The notes: generated by a model from the sequence alone, not told the origin. DNA of 64,000 nucleotides from an uncultured Collinsella sp. (GCA_900541875.1 UQLF01000001.1:124001-188000), one strand, 5' to 3'. Positions 15,664 through 26,195 are shown, counted from the first letter of the stretch. Numbers and translations are program-made.

Positions 15664-16239
15664 ATGTCCACGTCACAAAGCCAGAAAAAAGAAGCCATCG
15701 CCCAGGCGGCCGAGCAGGAGCTCGCATCGCTTGCAGTCCGTGGCGTGCGTATCGCGGGCAACGCGTGCTCGCCGATCGTGCTGGTCAAAGGCGATTTGGA
15801 CGAGGCCGAGCGTTCGGGTGGCGAGCTTGCCGCCGGCCCGGATGGTGCGGCGTTGCGCAAGGCGCTTGGGGCCATCGGCTACGCGCCCGAGGATTTTTGC
15901 GTGCTGGCAAGCGTCGCCGGCGTGGGTGACGGAGCGGTCGCGGTGGGCGAGACTCTGCCGTGCGAGCTGTTCCGTGAGGCGCTTGAGGCCTTGGACCCCG
16001 AGGCGGTGCTACTGCTCGACAACAACGCGGCTGACGCCATGCGCGAGACCTACGCCGATATGCTCGTGGCGATCGATGACTTCGACACCGCCATGCTCAA
16101 GCCCGGCCTGGTCGCTCATGTGCAGGGCCGCCGCGTGCTCGCGCTCGACGGTTTTGAGGCGGCGCTCACTGACAAAGCCGCCAAGCAGCGCATGTGGGCA
16201 TACATCAAGCAGCTGACCCCGGCGGCCGCTCCGCTGTAG
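15664..16239 (+). CDS. Uncharacterised 191-aa protein, weakly UDG-like
   Basis: No family recognised with confidence. Order of elements: SPIVLVKGDLDEAERSGGEL, then AALRKALGAIGYAPEDFCVLAS, then REALEALDPEAVLLLDNNAADAM. This order loosely recalls uracil-DNA glycosylase superfamily proteins (G-rich start, helix, hydrophobic strand ending in a conserved residue, then a PxxVxxLG-type strand). The catalytic motifs of active UDGs are not evident. GGAGAG lies before ATG 15664. Cytoplasmic, acidic, with no signal or membrane segment. It converges on the histidine kinase gene. Confidence 0.6.
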   Translation: MSTSQSQKKEAIAQAAEQELASLAVRGVRIAGNACSPIVLVKGDLDEAERSGGELAAGPDGAALRKALGAIGYAPEDFCVLASVAGVGDGAVAVGETLPCELFREALEALDPEAVLLLDNNAADAMRETYADMLVAIDDFDTAMLKPGLVAHVQGRRVLALDGFEAALTDKAAKQRMWAYIKQLTPAAAPL

Positions 16240-16303
16240 CGGATTGGCGCCGGCGAGCGATTGTCTGGCGGGCAAGGCACGCCTCGAGATCGGCGCCGCA
16301 CTT

Positions 16304-17581
16304 CTACATCACAGCGCGCGGCTCAAACCGATCGTCGTTAATGCGGAACTGGCAGTTGCCGTTCATGCGCTCCACGGTGAACTTGATGCTCTTGGTGCCA
16401 AAGCCGTGGCCCGAATGCTGGGTCACGGGTATGCCGTCGACCATGCGCGGCGCGCGGTCAAACGTATTGGAAACTAACAGCAGCAGCTGGCCGTCCTCTA
16501 ATCGCAGGTCAAAGTCAACGAATCGCTTTCCTTGGGGTGCGGTGCTTGCGGCGGTGATGGCGTTTTCCAAGGCATTTGAGAGCACGCTAAACAGGTCGGC
16601 GTCACCTACGTGGATGGTTTCGGGTACGGCGGCGCGCAGGTTGGCGGTAATGCCGTTTCTATTGATATCCGAGTTAAATGACGAAAGCGCGATGTTTACG
16701 GTCTCGTTGGCGCAGAAGCGGCGTACGGCGGTGCGGTCGCCGGCTTCGCAGAGTTCGTCGATGCGTTTGAGCGCCTCGTCGGCGTGGCCCTCCTCAATTA
16801 AAGCGGCCAGGCCGCGTAGGAAGTGGCGCATGTCGTGGCGAAGAATCGACAGCTCGCGGCCAGATTGACGCCAAGCCTCGAGCTCTTTGATGGCGGCGCT
16901 GTTGCGGGTTTCGAGCATCCAGCGCTCTCGCTCGGCGGTTTCCTTTTCTTCGTATTCGCGCAGGTAAACGGCAAGAAACATAAGATAGAAGGCACAGAGC
17001 GCAAATGCCAAAAACTCAACCGTTACCACCGAGCCCGAGTGGAACAGCGTGGTGTAGACGTTGGTGGCATAGTCAAAGACGTAATAGACGAGCGGCAGGA
17101 TTAAAAGGATGCCCAGCTCGGTGGTGCTTTTAATCGCCAAGCGCGGACCGATGTCGCCGGCCCAATGCAACAGGACGGCAAAGACGGCGAGTGTGGTCGC
17201 GATGCGCGCCAGATAGTATGCGATCTGAGAATCGGTTGCGGCGAATGCGGCGATGCCCATCCAATTGCTGAACTGGCAGCTCAGATAGGCGCTGGTGACG
17301 CCCAACACCGCGAGCAGCGGACTCAAGTGGTAGCGCGCGCATAGGTAGACGGTAAGCGGCAGATGCACGACGAGCGGATATACCTGGCGGGCAAAAAGCT
17401 CGCCGCCGACGGCATTGGCGAGGCCAAATGCGCATCCGGTTACGGCACCGACCAACACCAGTTCAAGCGCATGACGCCGGTTGATCTCGACACCGCACAG
17501 CGCCGCCGAGGCAAAGACGCCAAAGAGCAGCGTCGTGGCGTGGTGGATTGCCCAAAGGACCATTTCGACCGAGGAGACCAT
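16304..17581 (-). CDS. AgrC-type sensor histidine kinase
   Basis: 425 aa. About 200 residues of six or seven membrane helices are followed by a short coiled segment, an H-box ILRHDMRHF (His near residue 248) and a GHKL ATPase domain with N-box NALENAI and G-box GHGFGTKSI. This is the HPK10/AgrC class, which usually senses peptides or small ligands through its membrane domain. Its ATG overlaps the regulator stop (TGATG), so the pair is co-translated. No pheromone precursor gene was seen beside it, so the signal is unknown. Confidence 0.88.
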   Translation of the reverse strand: MVSSVEMVLWAIHHATTLLFGVFASAALCGVEINRRHALELVLVGAVTGCAFGLANAVGGELFARQVYPLVVHLPLTVYLCARYHLSPLLAVLGVTSAYLSCQFSNWMGIAAFAATDSQIAYYLARIATTLAVFAVLLHWAGDIGPRLAIKSTTELGILLILPLVYYVFDYATNVYTTLFHSGSVVTVEFLAFALCAFYLMFLAVYLREYEEKETAERERWMLETRNSAAIKELEAWRQSGRELSILRHDMRHFLRGLAALIEEGHADEALKRIDELCEAGDRTAVRRFCANETVNIALSSFNSDINRNGITANLRAAVPETIHVGDADLFSVLSNALENAITAASTAPQGKRFVDFDLRLEDGQLLLLVSNTFDRAPRMVDGIPVTQHSGHGFGTKSIKFTVERMNGNCQFRINDDRFEPRAVM

Positions 17582-18303
17582 CAGTGTCTCCCACCCTCAA
17601 AGCGCGCCGCAAAGTAGGCGTCTTGGAATCCCTGCTTGCAGCTGCGCGAAAGCGGGATGCACGCGCCCGAGCGCATGACGATGTCCGCGCGGTCAAAATG
17701 ATCGATATTGCGCAGGTTGACCTGGTAGCTGCGGTGGCATTTAAAGAAGACCGCGTTTTGCTCCAAGCGGTCCTCGACGCTGCGGAACGACTCGAGTGCC
17801 TCGATGTCGCGTCCGTCGCGCAGGTGGAAGACCACGTGCTTGTTGCGCGCCTCGGCATATTCGATGTCGGACAGGCGCAGGGCGTGGTAGCCAAAGGAAG
17901 TTTTGATCACGAGCTCGTCGGTTGCCGCCGGGCGCATGCTCGAAAGCTCGTCGAGTAATCGCGCCAGGCGTTCGTAAGTCACGGGCTTGAGCAGATAGTC
18001 GAAGGCGCGGACCTCGTAGGATTCCAGCGCGAACTCGGGCGACGAGGTGAGGAACACCAGGCGCACGGCGGTATCGGCCTGGCGTAATTCGCGCGCGGTG
18101 TCCATGCCGTTGACGAGCGGCATGATCATATCGAGCAAGATGATGTCGGCGCGCGATGCGGCATGGCGGGCCAGCAGGTCCTCGCCGCGCGTGACGAGCG
18201 CAACATCGACCGTCGTGCCCGTCTCGGTCGACCAACGGTCGATCATCCGGTGCAGTCTATCTAGAAAAGCGACATCATCGTCGCAGGCAATAATCTTGAG
18301 CAT
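17581..18303 (-). CDS. LytTR-family response regulator
   Basis: 240 aa. Receiver domain with acidic pocket CDDD (8-10), phospho-acceptor D58 in IILLDMIMP, and KPVTYE near 107. The LytTR DNA-binding domain spans about residues 135-235 (YAEARNKHVVFHL; FKCHRSYQVNLRNI). AAGGGGG lies before ATG 18303. Partner of the kinase translated from the overlapping downstream frame. Targets are probably paired 9-bp LytTR sites, none of which I could place. Confidence 0.9.
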   Translation of the reverse strand: MLKIIACDDDVAFLDRLHRMIDRWSTETGTTVDVALVTRGEDLLARHAASRADIILLDMIMPLVNGMDTARELRQADTAVRLVFLTSSPEFALESYEVRAFDYLLKPVTYERLARLLDELSSMRPAATDELVIKTSFGYHALRLSDIEYAEARNKHVVFHLRDGRDIEALESFRSVEDRLEQNAVFFKCHRSYQVNLRNIDHFDRADIVMRSGACIPLSRSCKQGFQDAYFAARFEGGRH

Positions 18304-18510
18304 TCGGCCCCCTTAAGTAGTTCGATTTTGCCACATCGGGCACGCGCCGCTTGCGGGGGTGCGGACCGTTTGCGCCCCACGGCGTGCAGCTCGCGCCAAG
18401 CGGTATTGCGGTGGCGAAAGATGCCTCCTGCGCCATCGAGAGCTCAGCTATCCTCAGCTTGCCAGTTCGAAAATGTGCCTGCCACATGATTGAATCTTTA
18501 TTTCAACTTT

Positions 18511-18554
18511 ACACCTAGGTTTACAGCTGTCTTGTCAGCTGTAAACCTAGGTGT
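18511..18554. promoter_or_regulatory. Palindromic operator of the nad operon (probable NiaR site)
   Basis: Perfect 19-bp inverted repeat: ACACCTAGGTTTACAGCTG, six-nt spacer TCTTGT, exact complement to 18554. It lies 41 nt before nadA. The inner TTTACAGCTG/CAGCTGTAAA part resembles the TGTAAA-ended NiaR sites known from Firmicutes. The operon encodes a NiaR-type regulator as its last gene. ACCTAGGT at each end is itself palindromic. Confidence 0.75.
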
Positions 18555-18595
18555 CATACTAAAGCCCCAAGATTCGCCAAAAGAGAGGGGCCTTG

Positions 18596-19621
18596 ATGGC
18601 ACAGAGCGCGAACATGGATGCGTCGGAGCTTGCACGCGATATCGCGGCCGGCCTAGCATCGGCAACGACGGCAACGGAGCGCGCGGCACTGGTGCCCGCA
18701 GAGCTCGTCGAGGCCATTCAGCAACTAAAAACCCAACGTGACGCGGTGATCCTGGCGCACTATTACGTGGCGCCCGAGGTCCAAGCCGTTGCCGATTACG
18801 TCGGCGACAGCTTTTACCTGGCAAAGCTCGCCAAAAGCCTGCCGCAGCAGACCATCGTGTTGTGCGGCGTAGAGTTTATGGGCGAGAGCGCCAAGCTACT
18901 CAATCCCACTAAGACCGTGCTGCTGCCCGAGCCGGGCGCGGACTGTCCCATGGCGCACATGGTCAAGCGCGAGACGGTCGACGCGGCGCGCGCCGAGTAC
19001 GGCGACGACCTGGCCGTGGTCTGCTACGTCAACTCCACGGTTGAGATCAAGAGCTGGAGCGACGTGTGCGTCACCAGCTCCAACGCCGTTAAGATCGTGT
19101 CCGAGCTGCCGCAGCAGCATATTCTGTTCATTCCCGACCAAAACTTGGGACGCTTCGTAGCCGAGCAGGTGCCGCAAAAGCACGTCATCCTCAACAACGG
19201 CTACTGCCCGCGCCATCACATCATCACCGTCGAGCAGATCGTCGACGCGACGGAGGCCCACCCCGACGCGCTCGTGCTGGCGCACCCCGAGTGCAAGGCC
19301 GACGTTCTGGCCGAGGCCGACTACATCGGCTCCACCGCCGGCATCATCAAGTATGCCGAGGAGTCGGACGCGAGCGAGTTCATCATCGTGACGGTCCGCG
19401 GCGTGCTCTACGAGCTCGAGCGCCGCTGCCAGGGCACCGGCAAGAAGTTCTATTTCCCCGCGGTGCAGCCCACCTGCGTCAACATGGATCTCATCACGCT
19501 CGAAAAGCTCGTGCGCTGCCTGGAGACGGGCGAGGGCGAGGTGCAGATCGGCGTCTCGGACGAGGCGGCAGACCAGGCCAAGCTCACGCTCGACCGTATG
19601 CTCGAGTACGCAGCGCGCTAG
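18596..19621 (+). CDS. nadA: Quinolinate synthase
   Basis: Condenses iminoaspartate with dihydroxyacetone phosphate to quinolinate using a [4Fe-4S] cluster. 341 aa with AVILAHYYVAPEVQAVADYVGDS, the conserved Cys segments VLCGVEFMGESAK and PEPGADCPMA, HPECKADV and VQPTCVNMDLITL. ATG 18596 is used because GAGGGG precedes it by 5 nt; a TTG one codon earlier is possible. First gene of nadA-nadB-nadC-niaR. Confidence 0.96.
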   Translation: MAQSANMDASELARDIAAGLASATTATERAALVPAELVEAIQQLKTQRDAVILAHYYVAPEVQAVADYVGDSFYLAKLAKSLPQQTIVLCGVEFMGESAKLLNPTKTVLLPEPGADCPMAHMVKRETVDAARAEYGDDLAVVCYVNSTVEIKSWSDVCVTSSNAVKIVSELPQQHILFIPDQNLGRFVAEQVPQKHVILNNGYCPRHHIITVEQIVDATEAHPDALVLAHPECKADVLAEADYIGSTAGIIKYAEESDASEFIIVTVRGVLYELERRCQGTGKKFYFPAVQPTCVNMDLITLEKLVRCLETGEGEVQIGVSDEAADQAKLTLDRMLEYAAR

Positions 19622-19624
19622 AAC

Positions 19625-19663
19625 AATGTGACATGAGGGGCAGTCCCTTATGCCACATTACAA
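19625..19663 (+). promoter_or_regulatory. Hairpin in the nadA-nadB gap
   Basis: AATGTGACATGAGGG pairs with CCCTTATGCCACATT (two mismatches) around GCAGT. There is no T-run, so it is an mRNA structure or palindromic repeat rather than a terminator. Confidence 0.5.
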
Positions 19664-19677
19664 GGGAGAGGATTCCT

Positions 19678-21054
19678 GTGAAAACCAAACAATACCCCGA
19701 CATGGAGTGCGACGTCGTCATTGCCGGCTGCGGCGTGGCGGGCCTGTACGCGGCGCTCAACCTGCCGACGAGCACGCGCGTGATCATGCTCTCCAAGGGC
19801 GCTGTCGACGAGTGCGATTCGATGCTCGCGCAGGGCGGCATCTGCGTGCTGCCCGAAGGCTCGGACTACGATGCCTTCTTTGAGGACACCATGCACGCCG
19901 GCCACTACGAGAACCGCCGCGAGAGCGTCGACATCATGATTCGCTCGAGCCGCTCGGTCATCAACGACCTGCTAGCGATGGGCGTGGATTTTGAGCGCAA
20001 GGCCGACGGCAGCCTCGACTTTACCCGCGAGGGCGCGCACAGCCGTCCGCGCATTGCCTTCCATGCCGATATCACCGGCAAGGAGATTACGACCAAGCTG
20101 CTCCAGGCCGTTCGCAAGCTGGACAACGTGCAGATCTTGGAGCACGTGGCCATGACCGACATCCTGACCGCCGAGCGCGATGGCGCCACGGTGTGCACCG
20201 GCGTCGTCGCCGTAGCCGTGGACGAGGACAACTCGGTTCGCCCCGCCGACGAGCTGGCAAATGCCGCCGAGGGCGTGCATGCCGGCGAGCCGTTTAAGAT
20301 CCATGCCCGCCACACGCTTTGGGCGACGGGCGGTATCGGCGGCGTGTACGACCACTCGACCAACTACCCGCAGCTCACGGGCGACGCCTGCTACATCGCT
20401 CAGGAGCATGGCATTAAGATGGAGCACCTGGACTACGTGCAGATCCACCCCACGGGACTGTTCTCGCCGCAGCCGGGCCGCACGTTCCTGATCAGCGAGA
20501 GCTGCCGCGGCGAGGGCGCGATTTTGCTCAACGCCGCCGGCGAGCGCTTTACCGACGAGTTGCAGCCGCGCGACGTTGTCGCCGCCGCCATCCGCGAGCA
20601 GATGAAGCAGGACGGTACCGAGCACGAGTGGCTGAGCTTTGCCCCCGTCGAGCGCGACGTGGTGACCGGGCACTTTGCCAATATCCGCGCGCGCTGCCTG
20701 GAGGACGGCCGCGACATCTTGGACGAGCCCATCCCCGTTACGCCCACGCAGCATTACTTCATGGGCGGCGTGTGGGTCGACAAGGACGGCCGCACCTCGA
20801 TGCCCGAGCTCTACGCCGCGGGCGAGACGGCCTGCAACGGCGTTCACGGCAAAAACCGCCTTGCATCAAACAGCCTGCTCGAGGCGCTGGTCTGGGGTCG
20901 TCGCGCCGCGTGGTACATGCGTACCGGCGAGTCGCTGGCCGTGGAGCAGGCGGGCGAGCCCGCGCTCGATGGCCGTCATCGCGCCTTGAGCGCCGACACC
21001 CTTGCAATCGATGATTTGGCCCGTGCCGCCGGCACGCAGGCCGTGGAGGAGTAG
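19678..21054 (+). CDS. nadB: L-aspartate oxidase
   Basis: FAD enzyme that oxidises aspartate to iminoaspartate for NadA. 458 aa with Rossmann FAD motif VVIAGCGVAGLYAALNL near residue 12, SKGAVDECDSMLAQGGICV, the substrate-site segment HPTGLFSP, and the C-terminal GETACNGVHGKNRLASNSLLE-type FAD loop. The GTG start at 19678 (GGAGAGG upstream) is chosen because the longer open frame reads back through nadA in another phase. It lacks most of the C-terminal helical extension of E. coli NadB (540 aa). Confidence 0.94.
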   Translation: MKTKQYPDMECDVVIAGCGVAGLYAALNLPTSTRVIMLSKGAVDECDSMLAQGGICVLPEGSDYDAFFEDTMHAGHYENRRESVDIMIRSSRSVINDLLAMGVDFERKADGSLDFTREGAHSRPRIAFHADITGKEITTKLLQAVRKLDNVQILEHVAMTDILTAERDGATVCTGVVAVAVDEDNSVRPADELANAAEGVHAGEPFKIHARHTLWATGGIGGVYDHSTNYPQLTGDACYIAQEHGIKMEHLDYVQIHPTGLFSPQPGRTFLISESCRGEGAILLNAAGERFTDELQPRDVVAAAIREQMKQDGTEHEWLSFAPVERDVVTGHFANIRARCLEDGRDILDEPIPVTPTQHYFMGGVWVDKDGRTSMPELYAAGETACNGVHGKNRLASNSLLEALVWGRRAAWYMRTGESLAVEQAGEPALDGRHRALSADTLAIDDLARAAGTQAVEE

Positions 21055-21057
21055 ACC

Positions 21058-21918
21058 ATGAATCCCATTACCATGAAGCTCGTCGTCGATGATCTGATTC
21101 TGCAGGCTCTGCGCGAGGACATTACCTTTGAGGACGTGAGCACGGCGAGCGTGTGCCCCACGGCGCGTCCCGCCACGGTGGAGCTCATCGCCAAGGCCGA
21201 CGGCATCATCGCGGGCCTGGACGTGTTCGCCCGCACCTTTGAGCTGCTGGATCCGCAGAGCTCGGTGCTGCTCGACGTTGCCGATGGCGACGAGGTGCAT
21301 GCCGGCGACCACGTGGGCCAGGTGCGCGGCGACGCGCGCGTGCTGCTTTCGGGCGAGCGCGTGGCACTCAACTACCTGCAGCGCATGAGCGGCATCGCTA
21401 CTTACACGCATCGGATGGCGGCTGCGCTCGAGGGCACCAAGACCGTGCTCGTCGACACGCGCAAGACCACACCGGGCATGCGTGTGTTTGAAAAGGCGGC
21501 GGTTGAGATCGGCGGCGGCAGCAACCACCGCTACAACCTGTCGACGGCCGTCATGCTCAAGGACAACCACATCGACGCCGCCGGTGGCGTGGCACGCGCG
21601 ATCGAGATGGCGCGCGCCCATGCGTCGTTTACCACGACGGTCGAGATCGAGTGCGAGAACCTGGGCATGGTGCGCGAGGCCGTGGAGGCCGGTGCCGACA
21701 TTATCATGCTCGACAACATGACCCATGACGACATGGCCGCCGCCATAGAGCTTATCGCCGGTCGCGCCAAGACCGAGTGCTCGGGCAATGTGGATGCCAG
21801 CAATATCCGCGCCCTGGCTGATCTGGGCGTTGACTTTATTAGCTCGGGCGCCCTGACGCACTCCGCGCCGATCCTCGACCTCTCGCTTAAGCACCTGCGT
21901 CTGCTGGACGGTAAATAA
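21058..21918 (+). CDS. nadC: Nicotinate-nucleotide pyrophosphorylase (quinolinate phosphoribosyltransferase)
   Basis: Converts quinolinate and PRPP to nicotinate mononucleotide and CO2. 286 aa with LNYLQRMSGIATYT, the quinolinate/PRPP site LVDTRKTTPGMR, GGGSNHRYNLST, KDNHIDAAGG, and IMLDNMT. The start lies 3 nt after the nadB stop with GGAGGAG inside the end of nadB. Its stop overlaps the niaR ATG (TAATG). Confidence 0.96.
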   Translation: MNPITMKLVVDDLILQALREDITFEDVSTASVCPTARPATVELIAKADGIIAGLDVFARTFELLDPQSSVLLDVADGDEVHAGDHVGQVRGDARVLLSGERVALNYLQRMSGIATYTHRMAAALEGTKTVLVDTRKTTPGMRVFEKAAVEIGGGSNHRYNLSTAVMLKDNHIDAAGGVARAIEMARAHASFTTTVEIECENLGMVREAVEAGADIIMLDNMTHDDMAAAIELIAGRAKTECSGNVDASNIRALADLGVDFISSGALTHSAPILDLSLKHLRLLDGK

Positions 21919-22463
21919 TGAACGCCCGCGAGCGTCGCCGTGCCATCATGGGCGTGCTCGAGCGAGCCAAGAGCCCCGTCTCCGGCAGCGCACTTGCTCG
22001 TGAGGTGGGTGTGAGCCGCCAGATTGTCGTGCAAGACATCGCCTTGCTGCGCGCCGATGGGCACGATATCGTGGCGACCAACCGCGGCTACGTGCTGCAG
22101 GAGGCCCCCAGCAGCCCCGCCGTGCCTACGCGCTTGGTCAAGGTTCGCCACAGCGTGGAACAGGCAGGCGATGAGCTCACGAGTATTGTCGACGCCGGCG
22201 GCGCCGTGCTCAACGTGATCGTCAATCACCGCGTGTACGGTAAGATTACGGCCGACCTGGACATCCGCAACCGCCGCGATGTCGAGCGCTATCTGCGCGA
22301 TATCGAGAGCGGCAAGAGCTTTCCGCTGCTAACGGTGACGAGCGGCTATCACTTCCATCGCATTGCGGCGGAGGACGAACAGACCCTCGACGAGATCGAG
22401 GCCATGCTCAAGGAGAAAGGCTACCTTGCCGATTTAATGCCCTATGAGGATGATTTGTCCTAG
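21918..22463 (+). CDS. niaR: NiaR-type transcriptional repressor of NAD biosynthesis
   Basis: 181 aa. N-terminal HTH (about 1-60; SGSALAREVGVSRQIVVQDIALLRADG), then a 3H domain named for three conserved His, seen here in VRHSVEQ, VNHRVYG and GYHFHRI, which bind metal and nicotinate. NiaR proteins repress NAD genes when nicotinate is plentiful. As the last gene of the nad operon it probably autoregulates through the palindrome at 18511. Translation is coupled to nadC by TAATG. Confidence 0.9.
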   Translation: MNARERRRAIMGVLERAKSPVSGSALAREVGVSRQIVVQDIALLRADGHDIVATNRGYVLQEAPSSPAVPTRLVKVRHSVEQAGDELTSIVDAGGAVLNVIVNHRVYGKITADLDIRNRRDVERYLRDIESGKSFPLLTVTSGYHFHRIAAEDEQTLDEIEAMLKEKGYLADLMPYEDDLS

Positions 22464-22481
22464 CCCGACACCGTCTTTATA

Positions 22482-22548
22482 AGTTGCGGTGAAATAGTTC
22501 CTACAATCGGCACCTAAGCAATGAGCCAGGAACTATTCCACCGCAACT
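22482..22548. repeat. AGTTGCGGTG palindrome family, copy 1
   Basis: 21-bp stem (22482-22502 with 22528-22548, one mismatch) that begins AGTTGCGGTGAAATAGTTCC. Sisters lie at 35147 and 47466. It is 18 nt past the niaR stop. Confidence 0.8.
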
Positions 22549-22560
22549 GCCCACATATGC

Positions 22561-22600
22561 AAAAGGAGGCCTCCGCGGCGATGCGGAGGCCTCCTTTTTT
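22561..22600. terminator. Bidirectional terminator between niaR and ferredoxin
   Basis: AAAAGGAGGCCTCCGC and GCGGAGGCCTCCTTTTTT form a perfect stem around GGCGAT, flanked by A-run and T-run, so it works for both converging genes. Confidence 0.92.
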
Positions 22601-22639
22601 GTGCACGGTGTACTTTTGAGTGTGCAAGTGGGGGAGTTG

Positions 22640-22825
22640 TTACTCCTCGACGATCTCGGTGATCGCGCCAGCGGGGCAAGCGTCCTGGCAAGCGCCACAG
22701 GCGACGCAGGAGTCCTCGTCAGCGACGGTAGCGACGTCCTGGAGCTCCAGAACGCCAGCGGGGCAGGAGTCGACGCAAACGCCACAAGCGATGCACTCGT
22801 CGGCATCAATTACGGGATGAGCCAT
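22640..22825 (-). CDS. 2[4Fe-4S] ferredoxin
   Basis: 61-aa electron carrier with two clostridial-type clusters: CIACGVCVDSCPAG and CVACGACQDACPAG. ATG 22825 begins the canonical MAHPVIDADEC and has GAGG upstream; the longer open frame is not needed. In anaerobic Coriobacteria such ferredoxins serve pyruvate:ferredoxin oxidoreductase and hydrogenases. Which partner applies here is unknown. Confidence 0.93.
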   Translation of the reverse strand: MAHPVIDADECIACGVCVDSCPAGVLELQDVATVADEDSCVACGACQDACPAGAITEIVEE

Positions 22826-23284
22826 GGTAGTTTCCTCTCTGTTGACCGACGCTACAGGCGATGCGCGCCGGTTTGATTCGGGCAAAAACATACCACGGGA
22901 GCGACCGTTTGCAATACCCTCTGACCGGCATCTTCATACCGTTCGCCGAGTATGCCAAGGTTTACTAAAAAACGCGCAGGTGGGGCCGTTGAGCTGCGCA
23001 AATGTTAGCTAAAGGTGACTTGAAATATTGAGCTATTGGGCGCGCCTGCGGAAAGGGCATCCCGTTATTTGGCCGAAAAACGGGCCGCAGTTTCCGGTTG
23101 GACCCGCTAGCGGAAACTGCGACCCGGAATCCACGCTCAAACCGGGACAAGCTTTCCGCAAGGCGGCCCCAGGCACCCTCGGACCCAAGCCTCAGCCATC
23201 TCTACATAGATCTCGATAGATTTGCCGAGAACTCAAACAGTGCGTCTACCTGCGCATTTGAGAACCTAAACTCTCAGAGATAAG
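22826..23284. other. Gene-free region upstream of dnaK with palindromic units
   Basis: Two palindromic units of the GCGGAAA family: 23046-23062 with 23079-23094, and 23108-23125 with 23140-23157 (GCGGAAACTGCGACCCGG and its partner CCGGGACAAGCTTTCCGC, partly mismatched). Related units lie at 59238-59379. No coding frame is convincing. Confidence 0.6.
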
Positions 23285-23311
23285 AAATCTTATATGAATT
23301 GACTTAGATTT
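23285..23311 (+). promoter_or_regulatory. Heat-shock operator/promoter box of dnaK (probable HspR target)
   Basis: AAATCT, 15 nt, AGATTT. 19 of the 27 bases before and within the arms (AAATCTTATAT and GACTTAGATTT) are shared with the clpB promoter at 32045-32071. A CTTATA / TGTATA pair at 17-nt spacing overlaps the box, so binding would block RNA polymerase. It differs from the classical HAIR consensus of Streptomyces (CTTGAGT-N7-ACTCAAG). Confidence 0.65.
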
Positions 23312-23364
23312 TGTATATTCCGGCCCATAAGGGGATACACTACATCCTGAAAGACAAGCCGAAA

Positions 23365-23392
23365 CACCGCTCGGCAGACCGCCGAGTCGGTG
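23365..23392 (+). promoter_or_regulatory. 5' UTR hairpin of dnaK
   Basis: CACCG-CTCGGC-AGACC-GCCGAG-T-CGGTG stem-loop about 15 nt before the ribosome site. clpB has a different GC hairpin at the equivalent place. Confidence 0.5.
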
Positions 23393-23420
23393 CAAACGCA
23401 CAAGAGAGAGGGAATTTCTA

Positions 23421-25313
<1,893 letters not shown>

Positions 25314-25315
25314 TC

Positions 25316-26158
25316 ATGTCCGCCCGTAAAGCTCGCACGGAGGCGGCCGCCGCTGACGCCGCCCCCGTTGACTCTGAGGAGAAGGACGTGAAGATTCCCG
25401 TAGAGGCCGTCGACGATACCGAGGCCAACGAGGCCCCGGCCGCCGAGGCTGCCGAGAACCAGGTAGAGGATTCCAACAAGGAGGCGACGATGACCGAGGA
25501 CGAGATGGTGGAAGCCGCTATCCGCGCCGGTGAGGAAGCCGCCGACAACGACTTTAAGCTCAAGTTCGAGCAGGCCCAAAAGGAGCTTGCTGACGTGCGT
25601 AACGAGCTCGATGCTGCAGCAGAGGCCCAGAAGGCCGCCGAGGACAAGGCAAAGGACGCTACCGAGCGCACCGCCCGTCTACAGGCCGACTGGGAGAACT
25701 TCCGTCGCCGCACCGCCAACGAGCGCATCGCCGAGCGCGAGCGCGCGACCGAGAAGCTCGTCACTGCGCTGCTGCCGGTGGTTGACGATATCGAGCGTGC
25801 AATCGACCATGCCCGTAGCCAGGAGCTTTCCGACGATTTTAAGCAGTTCGTCGATGGCGTTGACGCGGTGCATGCCAAGCTGCTCGATGTGTTTGCGCAC
25901 GAGGGCGTTGAGCCCATCGACCCCAAGGGCGAGGCGTTCGATCCGCTCGAGCATCAGGCCGTGGGGCGTGTCGAGGACGCATCGCAGTACGACGAGACTG
26001 TCAACGATGTGTACCAGAAGGGCTACCGCATGGCGGACCGCATCCTGCGTTCCGCGATGGTGACGGTGACCTACGGTGGCGAGAAGCGCCCCGCACCGGA
26101 GCCCGAAGCGGCGCCCGAGGATGCTGCGGCCGATACGGCCGAGAGCACCGAGGAGTAA
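25316..26158 (+). CDS. grpE: Nucleotide exchange factor GrpE
   Basis: 280 aa. A long Ala/Glu-rich N-terminus precedes the coiled coil (about 75-130; FEQAQKELADVRNELDAA) and the beta-sheet head (about 180-260; FDPLEHQAVGRV; VYQKGYRMADRILR). ATG 25316 follows the dnaK stop by 2 nt. An in-frame ATG at 25490 has a much stronger ribosome site (AAGGAGG, 5 nt) and would give a standard-length 222-aa GrpE, so the gene may make two forms or really start there. Confidence 0.93.
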   Translation: MSARKARTEAAAADAAPVDSEEKDVKIPVEAVDDTEANEAPAAEAAENQVEDSNKEATMTEDEMVEAAIRAGEEAADNDFKLKFEQAQKELADVRNELDAAAEAQKAAEDKAKDATERTARLQADWENFRRRTANERIAERERATEKLVTALLPVVDDIERAIDHARSQELSDDFKQFVDGVDAVHAKLLDVFAHEGVEPIDPKGEAFDPLEHQAVGRVEDASQYDETVNDVYQKGYRMADRILRSAMVTVTYGGEKRPAPEPEAAPEDAAADTAESTEE

Positions 26159-26160
26159 TT

Positions 26161-26195
26161 GAGAAGGGCCCCGGGGCAACACCCGGGGCCCTTTC
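26161..26195 (+). terminator. Hairpin terminator or attenuator after grpE
   Basis: GGGCCCCGGG GCAACA CCCGGGGCCC followed by TTTCT. It sits inside the chaperone operon, so it may lower dnaJ-hspR expression relative to dnaK-grpE. Confidence 0.75.
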
